This document shows positions 38,801 through 51,214 of a DNA stretch of 64,000 bases, piece after piece; the stretch's first letter is position 1, and each line of letters starts with the position of its first letter. The position numbers and the translations under genes were made by a program. Location of the stretch: assembly GCA_947471745.1 (NCBI GenBank), contig CANJKZ010000932.1, positions 620,001-684,000 of the forward strand. Reading direction: 5' to 3'. The notes beneath the pieces are model-generated. The model was given only the letters and a program-made list of their open reading frames with translations, was not told where the DNA came from and did not search any database. The DNA comes from Closterium sp. Naga37s-1. Taxonomy: Eukaryota; Streptophyta; Zygnematophyceae; Desmidiales; Closteriaceae.

Positions 38801-41800
38801 AGAGGAGCATGGGGAGAGGAGCATGGGGAGAGGAGCATGGGGAGAGGAGCATGGGGAGAGGAGCATGGGGAGAGGAGCATGGGGAGAGGAGCATGGGGAG
38901 AGGAGCATGGGGAGAGGAGCATGGGGAGAGGAGCATGGGGAGAGGAGCATGGGGAGAGGAGCATGGGGAGAGGAGCATGGGGAGAGGAGCATGGGGAGAG
39001 GAGCATGGGGGAGAGGAGCATGGGGAGAGGAGCATGGGGGGAGGAGTATGGGAGGAGGAGCATGGGGAGAGGAGCATGGGGAGAGGAGCATGGGGAGAGG
39101 AGCATGGGGAGAGGAGCATGGGGAGAGGAGCATGGGGGGAGGAGTATGGGGAGAGGAGCATGGGGGGAGGAGTATGGGGAGAGGAGCATGGGGGGAGGAG
39201 TATGGGGAGAGGAGCATGGGGGGAGGAGCATGGGGAGAGGAGCATGGGGAGAGGAGCATGGGGAGAGGAGCATGGGGAGAGGAGCATGGGGAGAGGAGCA
39301 TGGGGAGAGGAGCATGGGGAGAGGAGCATGGGGGGAGGAGCATGGGGAGAGGAGCATGGGGGGAGGAGTATGGGGAGAGGAGCATGGGGGGAGGAGTATG
39401 GGGAGAGGAGCATGGGGGGAGGAGTATGGGGAGAGGAGCATGGGGGGAGGAGCATGGGGAGAGGAGCATGGGGGGAGGAGCATGGGGGGAGGAGCATGGG
39501 GAGAGGAGCATGGGGAGAGGAGCATGGGGAGAGGAGCATGGGGAGAGGAGCATGGGGAGAGGAGCATGGGGAGAGGAGCATGGGGAGAGGAGCATGGGGA
39601 GTGGAGCATGGGGGGAGGAGCATGGGGAGAGGAGCATGGGGGGAGGAGTATGGGGAGAGGAGCATGGGGGGAGGAGTATGGGGAGAGGAGCATGGGGGGA
39701 GGAGTATGGGGAGAGGAGCATGGGGGGAGGAGCATGGGGAGAGGAGCATGGGGGGAGGAGCATGGGGGGAGGAGCATGGGGAGAGGAGCATGGGGAGAGG
39801 AGCATGGGGAGAGGAGCATGGGGAGAGGAGCATGGGGAGAGGAGCATGGGGAGAGGAGCATGGGGAGAGGAGCATGGGGAGAGGAGCATGGGGGAGAGGA
39901 GCATGGGGAGAGGAGCATGGGGAGAGGAGCATGGGGGGAGGAGTATGGGGAGAGGAGCATGGGGGGAGGAGTATGGGGAGAGGAGCATGGGGGGAGGAGC
40001 ATGGGGAGAGGAGCATGGGGAGAGGAGCATGGGGAGAGGAGCATGGGGGGAGGAGCATGGGGGGAGGAGCATGGGGAGAGGAGCATGGGGGGAGGAGCAT
40101 GGGGAGAGGAGCATGGGGAGAGGAGCATGGGGGGAGGAGCATGGGGAGAGGAGCATGGGGGGAGGAGCATGGGGAGAGGAGCATGGGGAGAGGAGCATGG
40201 GGCTGGGAGAATGGGGAGAGGAGCATGGGGAGAGGAGCATGGGGAGAGGAGCATGGGGAGAGGAGCATGGGGAGAGGAGCATGGGGAGAGGAGCATGGGG
40301 AGAGGAGCATGGGGAGAGGAGCATGGGGGAGAGGAGCATGGGGAGAGGAGCATGGGGAGAGGAGCATGGGGAGAGGAGCATGGGGAGAGGAGCATGGGGA
40401 GAGGAGCATGGGGAGAGGAGCATGGGGAGAGGAGCATGGGGAGAGGAGCATGGGGAGAGGAGCATGGGGAGAGGAGCATGGGGAGAGGAGCATGGGGAGA
40501 GGAGCATGGGGAGAGGAGCATGGGGGAGAGGAGCATGGGGAGAGGAGCATGGGGAGAGGAGCATGGGGAGAGGAGCATGGGGAGAGGAGCATGGGGAGAG
40601 GAGCATGGGGAGAGGAGCATGGGGAGAGGAGCATGGGGAGAGGAGCATGGGGAGAGGAGCATGGGGAGAGGAGCATGGGGAGAGGAGCATGGGGAGAGGA
40701 GCATGGGGAGAGGAGCATGGGGAGAGGAGCATGGGGAGAGGAGCATGGGGGAGGAGCATGGGGAGAGGAGCTTGGGGAGAGGAGCATGGGGAGAGGAGCA
40801 TGGGGAGAGGAGCATGGGGAGAGGAGCATGGGGAGAGGAGCATGGGGAGAGGAGCATGGGGAGAGGAGCATGGGGAGAGGAGCATGGGGAGAGGAGCATG
40901 GGGAGAGGAGCATGGGGGGAGGAGCATGGGGAGAGGAGCATGGGGAGAGGAGCATGGGGAGAGGAGCATGGGGAGAGGAGCATGGGGAGAGGAGCATGGG
41001 GAGAGGAGCATGGGGAGAGGAGCATGGGGAGAGGAGCATGGGGAGAGGAGCATGGGGAGAGGAGCATGGGGGAGGAGCATGGGGAGAGGAGCATGGGAGA
41101 GGAGCATGGGGAGAGGAGCATGGGGAGAGGAGCATGGGGAGAGGAGCATGGGGGAGAGGAGCATGGGGAGAGGAGCATGGGGAGAGGAGCATGGGGAGAG
41201 GAGCATGGGGAGAGGAGCATGGGGAGAGGAGCATGGGGAGAGGAGCATGGGGAGAGGAGCATGGGGAGAGGAGCATGGGGAGAGGAGCATGGGGAGAGGA
41301 GCATGGGGAGAGGAGCATGGGGAGAGGAGCATGGGGAGAGGAGCATGGGGAGAGGAGCATGGGGAGAGGAGCATGGGAGAGGAGCATGGGGAGAGGAGCA
41401 TGGGGAGAGGAGCATGGGGAGAGGAGCATGGGGAGAGGAGCATGGGGAGAGGAGCATGGGGAGAGGAGCATGGGGAGAGGAGCATGGGGAGAGGAGCATG
41501 GGAGAGGAGCATGGGGAGAGGAGCATGGGGAGAGGAGCATGGGAGAGGAGCATGGGAGAGGAGCATGGGGAGGAGCATGGGAGGAGCATGGGGAGAGGAG
41601 CATGGGGAGAGGAGCATGGGGAGAGGAGCATGGGGAGAGGAGCATGGGGAGAGGAGCATGGGGAGAGGAGCATGGGGAGAGGAGCATGGGGAGAGGAGCA
41701 TGGGGAGAGGAGCATGGGGAGAGGAGCATGGGGAGAGGAGCATGGGGAGAGGAGCATGGGGAGAGGAGCATGGGGAGAGGAGCATGGGGAGAGGAGCATG

Positions 41801-44800
41801 GGGAGAGGAGCATGGGAGAGGAGCATGGGGAGAGGAGCATGGGGAGAGGAGCATGGGGAGAGGAGCATGGGGAGAGGAGCATGGGGAGAGGAGCATGGGG
41901 AGAGGAGCATGGGGAGAGGAGCATGGGGAGAGGAGCATTGGGGAGAGGAGCATGGGGAGAGGAGCATGGGGAGAGGAGCATGGGGAGAGGAGCATGGGAG
42001 AGGAGCATGGGGAGAGGAGCATGGGGAGAGGAGCATGGGGAGAGGAGCATGGGGAGAGGAGCATGGGGAGAGGAGCATGGGGAGAGGAGCATGGGGAGAG
42101 GAGCATGGGGAGAGGAGCATGGGGAGAGGAGCATGGGGAGAGGAGCATGGGGAGAGGAGCATGGGGAGAGGAGCATGGGGAGAGGAGCATGGGGAGAGGA
42201 GCATGGGGAGAGGAGCATGGGGAGAGGAGCATGGGGAGAGGAGCATGGGGGAGGAGCATGGGGAGAGGAGCATGGGGAGAGGAGCATGGGGAGAGGAGCA
42301 TGGGGAGAGGAGCATGGGGAGAGGAGCATGGGGAGAGGAGCATGGGGAGAGGAGCATGGGGAGAGGAGCATGGGGAGAGGAGCATGGGGAGAGGAGCATG
42401 GGGGGGAGGAGCATGGGGAGAGGAGCATGGGGGGAGGAGCATGGGGAGAGGAGCATGGGGAGAGGAGCATGGGGAGAGGAGCATGGGGAGAGGAGCATGG
42501 GGAGAGGAGCATGGGGAGAGGAGCATGGGGAGAGGAGCATGGGGAGAGGAGCATGGGGAGAGGAGCATGGGGAGAGGAGCATGGGGAGAGGAGCATGGGG
42601 AGAGGAGCATGGGGGGAGGAGCATGGGGAGAGGAGCATGGGGAGAGGAGCATGGGGAGAGGAGCATGGGGAGAGGAGCATGGGGAGAGGAGCATGGGGAG
42701 AGGAGCATGGGGAGAGGAGCATGGGGAGAGGAGCATGGGGAGAGGAGCATGGGGGGAGGAGCATGGGGAGAGGAGCATGGGGGGAGGAGTATGGGAGGAG
42801 GAGCATGGGGAGAGGAGCATGGGGAGAGGAGCATGGGGAGAGGAGCATGGGGAGAGGAGCATGGGGAGAGGAGCATGGGGAGAGGAGCATGGGGAGAGGA
42901 GCATGGGGAGAGGAGCATGGGGAGAGGAGCATGGGGAGAGGAGCATGGGGAGAGGAGCATGGGGAGAGGAGCATGGGGGGAGGAGCATGGGGAGAGGAGC
43001 ATGGGGGGAGGAGTATGGGGAGAGGAGCATGGGGGGAGGAGTATGGGGAGAGGAGCATGGGGGGAGGAGTATGGGGAGAGGAGCATGGGGGGAGAAGCAT
43101 GGGGAGAGGAGCATGGGGGGAGGAGCATGGGGGGAGGAGCATGGGGAGAGGAGCATGGGGAGAGGAGCATGGGGAGAGGAGCATGGGGAGAGGAGCATGG
43201 GGAGAGGAGCATGGGGAGAGGAGCATGGGGAGAGGAGCATGGGGAGTGGAGCATGGGGGGAGGAGCATGGGAGAGGAGCATGGGGGAGGAGTATGGGGAG
43301 AGGAGCATGGGGGGAGGAGTATGGGGAGAGGAGCATGGGGGGAGGAGTATGGGGAGAGGAGCATGGGGGGAGGAGCATGGGGAGAGGAGCATGGGGGGAG
43401 GAGCATGGGGGGAGGAGCATGGGGAGAGGAGCATGGGGAGAGGAGCATGGGGAGAGGAGCATGGGGAGAGGAGCATGGGGAGAGGAGCATGGGGAGAGGA
43501 GCATGGGGAGAGGAGCATGGGGAGAGGAGCATGGGGAGAGGAGCATGGGGAGAGGAGCATGGGGAGAGGAGCATGGGGGGAGGAGCATGGGGAGAGGAGC
43601 ATGGGGGGAGGAGTATGGGGAGAGGAGCATGGGGGGAGGAGTATGGGGAGAGGAGCATGGGGGGAGGAGTATGGGGAGAGGAGCATGGGGGGAGGAGCAT
43701 GGGGAGAGGAGTATGGGGGGAGGAGTAAGGGGGGAGGAGCATGGGGGGAGGAGCATGGGGGGAGGAGCATGGGGAGAGGAGCATGGGGGGAGGAGCATGG
43801 GGAGAGGAGCATGGGGGGAGGAGCATGGGGAGAGGAGCATGGGGGGAGGAGTATGGGGAGAGGAGCATGGGGGGAGGAGCATGGGGGGAGGAGTATGGGG
43901 GGAGGAGCATGGGGAGAGGAGCATGGGGAGAGGAGCATGGGGAGAGGAGCATGGGGGGAGGAGTATGGGGAGAGGAGCATGGGGGGAGGAGCATGGGGGG
44001 AGGAGCATGGGGAGAGGAGCATGGGGGGAGGAGTATGGGGAGAGGAGCATGGGGGGAGGAGCATGGGGGGAGGAGTATGGGGGGAGGAGCATGGGGAGAG
44101 GAGCATGGGGAGAGGAGCATGGGGGGAGGAGTATGGGGAGAGGAGCATGGGGGGAGGAGTATGGGGAGAGGAGCATGGGGGGAGGAGTATGGGGAGAGGA
44201 GCATGGGGGGAGGAGCATGGGGAGAGGAGCATGGGGGAGGAGCATGGGGAGAGGAGCATGGGGGGGAGGAGTATGGGGAGAGGAGCATGGGGGGAGGAGC
44301 ATGGGGGGAGGAGTATGGGGGGAGGAGCATGGGGAGAGGAGCATGGGGAGAGGAGCATGGGGAGAGGAGCATGGGGGGAGGAGTATGGGGAGAGGAGCAT
44401 GGGGGGAGGAGCATGGGGGGAGGAGCATGGGGAGAGGAGCATGGGGAGAGGAGCATGGGGAGAGGAGCATGGGGAGAGGAGCATGGGGGGAGGAGCATGG
44501 GGAGAGGAGCATGGGGAGAGGAGCATGGGGAGAGGAGCATGGGGAGAGGAGCATGGGGAGAGGAGCATGGGGGAGGAGCATGGGGAGAGGAGCATGGGGA
44601 GAGGAGCATGGGGAGAGGAGCATGGGGAGAGGAGCATGGGGAGAGGAGCATGGGGAGAGGAGCATGGGGAGAGGAGCATGGGGAGAGGAGCATGGGGAGA
44701 GGAGCATGGGGAGAGGAGCATGGGGGGAGGAGTATGGGGAGAGGAGCATGGGGGGAGGAGTATGGGGAGAGGAGCATGGGGGAGGAGTATGGGGAGAGGA

Positions 44801-47800
44801 GCATGGGGGAGGAGTATGGGGAGAGGAGCATGGGGGGAGGAGTATGGGGAGAGGAGCATGGGGGGAGGAGCATGGGGAGAGGAGTATGGGGGGAGGAGTA
44901 TGGGGGGAGGAGCATGGGGGGAGGAGCATGGGGGGAGGAGTATGGGGGGAGGAGCATGGGGAGAGGAGCATGGGGAGAGGAGCATGGGGAGAGGAGCATG
45001 GGGGGAGGAGTATGGGGAGAGGAGCATGGGGGGAGGAGCATGGGGGGAGGAGCATGGGGAGAGGAGCATGGGGGGAGGAGTATGGGGAGAGGAGCATGGG
45101 GGGAGGAGCATGGGGGGAGGAGTATGGGGGGAGGAGCATGGGGAGAGGAGCATGGGGAGAGGAGCATGGGGGGAGGAGTATGGGGAGAGGAGCATGGGGG
45201 GAGGAGTATGGGGAGAGGAGCATGGGGGGAGGAGTATGGGGAGAGGAGCATGGGGGGAGGAGCATGGGGAGAGGAGCATGGGGGGAGGAGCATGGGGAGA
45301 GGAGCATGGGGGGAGGAGTATGGGGAGAGGAGCATGGGGGGAGGAGCATGGGGGGAGGAGTATGGGGGGAGGAGCATGGGGAGAGGAGCATGGGGAGAGG
45401 AGCATGGGGAGAGGAGCATGGGGGGAGGAGTATGGGGAGAGGAGCATGGGGGGAGGAGCATGGGGGGAGGAGCATGGGGAGAGGAGCATGGGGAGAGGAG
45501 CATGGGGAGAGGAGCATGGGGAGAGGAGCATGGGGGGAGGAGCATGGGGAGAGGAGCATGGGGAGAGGAGCATGGGGAGAGGAGCATGGGGAGAGGAGCA
45601 TGGGGAGAGGAGCATGGGGGGAGGAGCATGGGGAGAGGAGCATGGGGAGAGGAGCATGGGGAGAGGAGCATGGGGAGAGGAGCATGGGGAGAGGAGCATG
45701 GGGAGAGGAGCATGGGGAGAGGAGCATGGGGAGAGGAGCATGGGGAGAGGAGCATGGGGAGAGGAGCATGGGGGGAGGAGTATGGGGAGAGGAGCATGGG
45801 GGGAGGAGTATGGGGAGAGGAGCATGGGGGGAGGAGTATGGGGAGAGGAGCATGGGGGGAGGAGTATGGGGAGAGGAGCATGGGGGGAGGAGTATGGGGA
45901 GAGGAGCATGGGGGGAGGAGCATGGGGAGAGGAGTATGGGGGGAGGAGTATGGGGGGAGGAGCATGGGGGGAGGAGCATGGGGAGAGGAGCATGGGGAGA
46001 GGAGCATGGGGAGAGGAGCATGGGGAGAGGAGCATGGGGAGAGGAGCATGGGGAGAGGAGCATGGGGGGAGGAGCATGGGGAGAGGAGCATGGGGAGAGG
46101 AGCATGGGGAGAGGAGCATGGGGAGAGGAGCATGGGGGGAGGAGTATGGGGAGAGGAGCATGGGGGGAGGAGTATGGGGAGAGGAGCATGGGGAGAGGAG
46201 CATGGGGGGAGGAGTATGGGGACAGGAGCATGGGGGGAGGAGTATGGGGAGAGGAGCATGGGGGGAGGAGTATGGGGAGAGGAGCATGGGGGGAGGAGTA
46301 TGGGGAGAGGAGCATGGGGGGAGGAGTATGGGGAGAGGAGCATGGGGGGAGGAGCATGGGGAGAGGAGTATGGGGGGAGGAGTATGGGGAGAGGAGCATG
46401 GGGGGAGGAGCATGGGGGGAGGAGCATAGGGAGAGGAGCATGGGGGGAGGAGTATGGGGAGAGGAGCATGGGGGGAGGAGCATGGGGGGAGGAGTATGGG
46501 GGGAGGAGCATGGGGAGAGGAGCATGGGGAGAGGAGCATGGGGGGAGGAGTATGGGGAGAGGAGCATGGGGGGAGGAGTATGGGGAGAGGAGCATGGGGG
46601 GAGGAGTATGGGGAGAGGAGCATGGGGGGAGGAGCATGGGGAGAGGAGCATGGGGGGAGGAGCATGGGGAGAGGAGCATGGGGGGAGGAGTATGGGGAGA
46701 GGAGCATGGGGGGAGGAGCATGGGGGGAGGAGTATGGGGGGAGGAGCATGGGGAGAGGAGCATGGGGAGAGGAGCATGGGGAGAGGAGCATGGGGGGAGG
46801 AGTATGGGGAGAGGAGCATGGGGGGAGGAGCATGGGGGGAGGAGTATGGGGAGAGGAGCATGGGGGGAGGAGTATGGGGAGAGGAGCATGGGGGGAGGAG
46901 CATGGGGAGAGGAGCATGGGGAGAGGAGCATGGGGAGAGGAGCATGGGGAGAGGAGCATGGGGAGAGGAGCATGGGGAGAGGAGCATGGGGAGAGGAGCA
47001 TGGGGGGAGGAGCATGGGGAGAGGAGCATGGGGAGAGGAGCATGGGGAGAGGAGCATGGGGAGAGGAGCATGGGGAGAGGAGCATGGGGGGAGGAGCATG
47101 GGGAGAGGAGCATGGGGAGAGGAGCATGGGGAGAGGAGCATGGGGAGAGGAGCATGGGGGGAGGAGCATGGGGAGAGGAGCATGGGGAGAGGAGCATGGG
47201 GAGAGGAGCATGGGGAGAGGAGCATGGGGAGAGGAGCATGGGGGAGGAGCATGGGGAGAGGAGCATGGGGAGAGGAGCATGGGGAGAGGAGCATGGGGAG
47301 AGGAGCATGGGGAGAGGAGCATGGGGAGAGGAGCATGGGGAGAGGAGCATGGGGAGAGGAGCATGGGGAGAGGAGCATGGGGAGAGGAGCATGGGGGGAG
47401 GAGTATGGGGAGAGGAGCATGGGGGGAGGAGTATGGGGAGAGGAGCATGGGGGGAGGAGTATGGGGAGAGGAGCATGGGGGGAGGAGTATGGGGAGAGGA
47501 GCATGGGGGGAGGAGTATGGGGAGAGGAGCATGGGGGGAGGAGCATGGGGAGAGGAGTATGGGGGGAGGAGTATGGGGGGAGGAGCATGGGGGGAGGAGC
47601 ATGGGGAGAGGAGCATGGGGAGAGGAGCATGGGGAGAGGAGCATGGGGAGAGGAGCATGGGGAGAGGAGCATGGGGAGAGGAGCATGGGGGGAGGAGCAT
47701 GGGGAGAGGAGCATGGGGAGAGGAGCATGGGAGAGGAGCATGGGGAGAGGAGCATGGGGGGAGGAGTATGGGGAGAGGAGCATGGGGGGAGGAGTATGGG

Positions 47801-50800
47801 GAGAGGAGCATGGGGAGAGGAGCATGGGGGGAGGAGTATGGGGAGAGGAGCATGGGGGGAGGAGTATGGGGAGAGGAGCATGGGGGGAGGAGTATGGGGA
47901 GAGGAGCATGGGGGGAGGAGTATGGGGAGAGGAGCATGGGGGGAGGAGTATGGGGAGAGGAGCATGGGGGGAGGAGCATGGGGAGAGGAGTATGGGGGGA
48001 GGAGTATGGGGAGAGGAGCATGGGGGGAGGAGCATGGGGGGAGGAGCATGGGGAGAGGAGCATGGGGAGAGGAGCATGGGGGGAGGAGTATGGGGAGAGG
48101 AGCATGGGGGGAGGAGTATGGGGAGAGGAGCATGGGGGGAGGAGTATGGGGAGAGGAGCATGGGGGGAGGAGCATGGGGAGAGGAGTATGGGGGGAGGAG
48201 TATGGGGGGAGGAGCATGGGGGGAGGAGCATGGGGGGAGGAGCATGGGGAGAGGAGCATGGGGGGAGGAGCATGGGAGGAGGAGTATGGGGGGAGGAGTA
48301 TGGGGAGAGGAGCATGGGGGGAGGAGTATGGGGAGAGGAGCATGGGGGGAGGAGTATGGGGAGAGGAGCATGGGGGGAGGAGTATGGGGAGAGGAGCATG
48401 GGGGGAGGAGTATGGGGAGAGGAGCATGGGGGGAGGAGTATGGGGAGAGGAGCATGGGGGGAGGAGTATGGGGAGAGGAGCATGGGGGGGAGGAGTATGG
48501 GGAGAGGAGCATGGGGGGAGGAGTATGGGGAGAGGAGCATGGGGGGAGGAGTATGGGGAGAGGAGCATGGGGGGAGGAGTATGGGGAGAGGAGCATGGGG
48601 GGGAGGAGTATGGGGAGAGGAGCATGGGGGGAGGAGTATGGGGAGAGGAGCATGGGGGGAGGAGTATGGGGAGAGGAGCATGGGGGGAGGAGTATGGGGA
48701 GAGGAGCATGGGGGGAGGAGTATGGGGAGAGGAGCATGGGGGGGAGACCATGGAGAGTCGAGCACGAGAGGGATGCGAGGAGGCACCCGTGGGTGGTTGA
48801 TTCTGCTGCTGCCTCATCACTGCTGTGAACGGATGGAAGATTCTGAGAATTCTCCGGACCGGAATTCCGCTAAAAATACTGCCAGCGATCGAGGTACGGC
48901 TCAGAACACAACACTCGCCCTTCCCCCGATGCTCCACTCGCTCGCACCACCCGCCCTCCCCACAATGCTCCACTGGCTCGCACTCACACTGTCTCTGATC
49001 GGTTCCATGCTCTCCTCTCAAGTGAACGAACGGCGGCCTGACAGCAGCTCCAGCAGCACCATCCCCAGACTGGTGGCGGCGTGCACCAGATGGGCGAGAA
49101 GAAGGAGAAGGAAGGAGCGGGCGGCACACAGGGGCAAAGGGCGGGATGGAGAAGGAACGAGCGTGGGGTAGCACAGAGAGGTGAGAGCAGAGCATGGCAG
49201 TGGAGGAGCATGGCAGTGGAGGAGCATGGCAGAGAAGCATGGCAGAGAAGCATGGCAGGGAAGCATGGCAGGGAAGCATGATAATGGGAGCAACAAACCA
49301 GACTTCATATGTGTGCAGTTGGTTTTATTATTTTCTGAAATAGCAACCAAGAGAATTGGAAAAAAAACACACACACAAAAATTCCAGTTTACACACATCC
49401 ATTCACGATCCTGAGAACAGCGAGTACCTCGGGCATGAGAGGAAGCACTAGGGGGGATAACCAGATGGTGAGTCGGTAACCAGATGGTGAGTCGGTAACC
49501 AGATGGTGAGTCGGTAACCAGACGGTGAGTCGGTAACCAGATGGTGAGTCGGTAACCAGACGGTGAGTCGGTAACCAGATGGTGAGTCGGTAACCAGATG
49601 GTGAGTCGGTAACCAGATGGTGAGTCGGTAACCAGACGGTGAGTCGGTAACCAGATGGTGAGTCGGTAACCAGATGGTGAGTCGGTAACCAGATGGTGAG
49701 TCGGTAACCAGATGGTGAGTCGGTAACCAGATGGTGAGTCGGTAACCAGATGGTGAGTCGGTAACCAGACGGTGAGTCGGTAACCAGATGGTGAGTCGGT
49801 ATGGGATGGACAGAGCTGTGGGATGCAGTCGTGAGGCACCATAACATTGTACGCCAGCGTAATTTCGAAAGCGTAAATGACGTGTGCGGTGTCTTCTCAA
49901 CAAAGATGGGCAGCTTGAGGGGAATGGGTGGCGGATTGAGGGGAATGGGAGGCAGACTGAGGGGAATGGGCGGAATAGGGAGAAGAGATCGGGTTGGCAC
50001 CTGTAGTGGTGGGTGTGGGGCGCTCAGTGAGCAGCAGGTGCGGGTCCACGTACTCGAGCTCGCCCACCACCACGTCCTCGCCCCTCGCTGCCGGCCTGTG
50101 CGACACATATTCAAACCCTGCAATCTTCGCCTGGCGTGGTGTTGTGTTGGAAAAGTGTGGTGCGTTGACGTGCAGGGTGGGAGGGAGAGCCTCGCGTGGG
50201 ATGGGCGGGCGGGAGGAGGGTGGAAATGTTGCTCCACACGACAAGAATCTGCAGCATGTTTGTGTATAGCGCCCTCACTCACAGCACACTCACCTGCATG
50301 CTGCCATCCAGTAAAATGTTTTCGAGGCTGAGACAGCGATGCACGATGCCAAAGCTGTGCAGATACTCCAGCCCGCGCACCACTCCTATCAGAATGTCCA
50401 GCCGCTGCTGCAGGGTCAAGGGCACGCCGACGCAACCTGCGAGGAAGAGAAAGAATATGTTGCAAGGTAGAGTGAAATGTCATGGACCAACGTAACGGAA
50501 TAAGCAACATGTGATGGACAGATGCTGTGCAAGCAGACCTAGCAGAGGCAAACGCAAGGACGAGGGCTAGGGCAAGGGCAAGGGCGAGGGCAGGGGCGAG
50601 GTCAAGGGCGAGGGCAGGGGCGAGGGCAGGGGCGAGGGCAGGGGCGAAGAAGAAGCTGCAAGCACCTCCATGAGTGGAGTTGGCATCGAAACTGCACTCG
50701 CAACGACATGGGCTCGATCAGAAAGAGAGGTGAGTGATGCGGCATGCCTCACCATGCGGTCCAAACTTGTTGAGGAGGCTGCCACCAGCCAGGCATGAAC

Positions 50801-51181
50801 TCATAGACCACCACCTGCTGCCACCGGCCCTGCCTGTCTTGCTCATCGCAGTACCCCAGCAGGCGCAGCAGGTTGGGGTGGTTCTTGTTGCCCATCTCCG
50901 CCACCTGGGGGCACGCAAGGCGGCGGGAAGGGGGCGGGTGGGAGGGGAGGGAGAGGATAAGGCGAGCAGTGGTCCACACGTGTTCTTTCCTCCTTCGCCT
51001 GCCTTGGCTCCAAAGCGGCCTACTTGTATGCCGCTGTTCCACTGAGGAACCTGCTTTGAGGAGAAGGATAGGGCGTGGTGGGTGAACCAACCCTCCTTGG
51101 GTCGGTATTGTGGCAGCATGGCAGTATCAGACGGGCTGCCCGTGGAGGACGAGACCACCATGCAGAGCAACATAACATCCA

Positions 51182-51214
<33 letters not shown>

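Noticed and set aside
33001..48756. CRISPR-like array
   Set aside because: Units are directly abutting with no unique spacers.
32854..49279. Minus-strand ORFs of more than 5,200 codons (Pro/Ser/Leu/His repeats) and plus-strand ORFs of up to 4,462 codons
   Set aside because: They are by-products of a stop-free 14-bp satellite; every frame on both strands is open and there is no non-repeat domain.
49389..50510. Minus-strand ORF of 373 codons
   Set aside because: It reads the kinase exons in a wrong frame and the 19-bp repeat; the kinase motifs appear only in the spliced frame.
51189..51214. Transcription terminator T-run
   Set aside because: It is the LINE poly-A tail, shown by the adjacent 12-bp target duplication.
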